Shown: piece by piece, positions 6,554 to 6,654 of the stretch
Numbering within the stretch: position 1 is the stretch's first letter
Layout of the letters: each line of letters begins with the position of its first letter
Assembly (NCBI GenBank): GCA_964449305.1
Contig: CAYUYM010000186.1
Span: 1 to 6,654, forward strand
Length of the DNA: 6,654 bases
Reading direction: 5' to 3'
From: CAYUYM01 sp964449305
Lineage (GTDB): Bacteria > Bacteroidota > Ignavibacteria > SZUA-365 > CAYQST01
Position numbers and translations under genes: made by a program
The notes under the pieces: model-generated
Told to the model about the DNA's origin: nothing
The model's database searches: none
The model's input: only the letters and a program-made list of their open reading frames with translations

Positions 6554-6654
6554 TTGGGGCGTGTCTCCTTCCTTGATGGTGTTCCAGCCGGCTTGCGGGC
6601 GGTGCTGTCCTTCTCCGCCTTTCTGGCGGTCCGTGTCGTGTCCGCAGTCCGCAG
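6550..6654 (-). CDS. C-terminal tail of an unidentified minus-strand protein (5' part outside window)
   Basis: On the minus strand one frame is open from the window edge to a TGA at 6552-6550, giving 34 residues that end S-R-K-E-T-R-P-K. The tail is rich in Lys, Arg, Thr and Ala (segments such as T-A-R-K-A-E-K and T-A-R-K-P-A-G), is probably disordered, and could bind nucleic acid. All three minus-strand frames happen to be open here, so the choice rests on the 4-nt GTGA overlap with the rarA start, the ribosome-binding site for rarA lying inside this frame, and the plausible basic-tail composition. The protein family cannot be named from this fragment; basic tails of this kind occur on RNA-modifying enzymes and chromatin-like proteins, among others. 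Confidence 0.5.
   Translation of the reverse strand: MRTADTTRTARKAEKDSTARKPAGTPSRKETRPK
6565..6570 (-). promoter_or_regulatory. Shine-Dalgarno site for rarA
   Basis: On the minus strand this reads AAGGAG, preceded by a second GGA element. It lies 11 nt before the GTG at 6553, a slightly long spacing, and is inside the coding end of the upstream minus-strand gene. Confidence 0.5.

Overview
This is a compact, GC-rich bacterial chromosomal window. Codon third positions strongly favour G/C, and long spurious open frames lie antisense to the real genes. It holds housekeeping genes plus one less familiar pair. A classical signal peptide on a periplasmic-type binding protein suggests a didermic (Gram-negative) organism. 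The overall look is compatible with a GC-rich FCB-group lineage (Ignavibacteria/Kapabacteria-like), but that placement is an impression and was not tested. I see no mobile element, CRISPR array, tRNA or rRNA gene.

Layout, left to right. (1) The 3' end of gcvH, the glycine-cleavage H protein, is cut by the window edge just before its lipoyl-lysine. (2) A 128-bp gap follows, the only real intergenic space. It contains a strong imperfect hairpin at 258-291, either a gcvH terminator or a guaA leader structure. (3) A tight plus-strand run follows: guaA (GMP synthetase), a cytoplasmic TPR protein, an exported TPR/type-1 periplasmic-binding-fold fusion, and radC (JAMM/MPN+ protein). Junction spacings are 5 nt, a 1-nt TGATG overlap, and 3 nt, so this is very probably one operon. 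(4) On the minus strand is rarA (AAA+ replication-associated recombination protein). Its stop codon directly abuts the radC stop with no base between. (5) At the right edge is the basic C-terminal tail of another minus-strand gene. Its TGA overlaps the rarA GTG start as GTGA, so rarA is probably the second gene of its own operon.

GMP synthesis, RadC and RarA are housekeeping or genome-maintenance functions. The TPR pair has no confirmed role. The exported member looks like a sensor or scaffold with an N-terminal TPR region and a branched-chain-amino-acid-receptor-type domain. That arrangement resembles the enterobacterial lipoprotein LpoA, but this protein lacks a lipobox, and no transporter permease or ATPase gene is nearby. 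This pair is the most interesting content; nothing here clearly amounts to an undescribed system.
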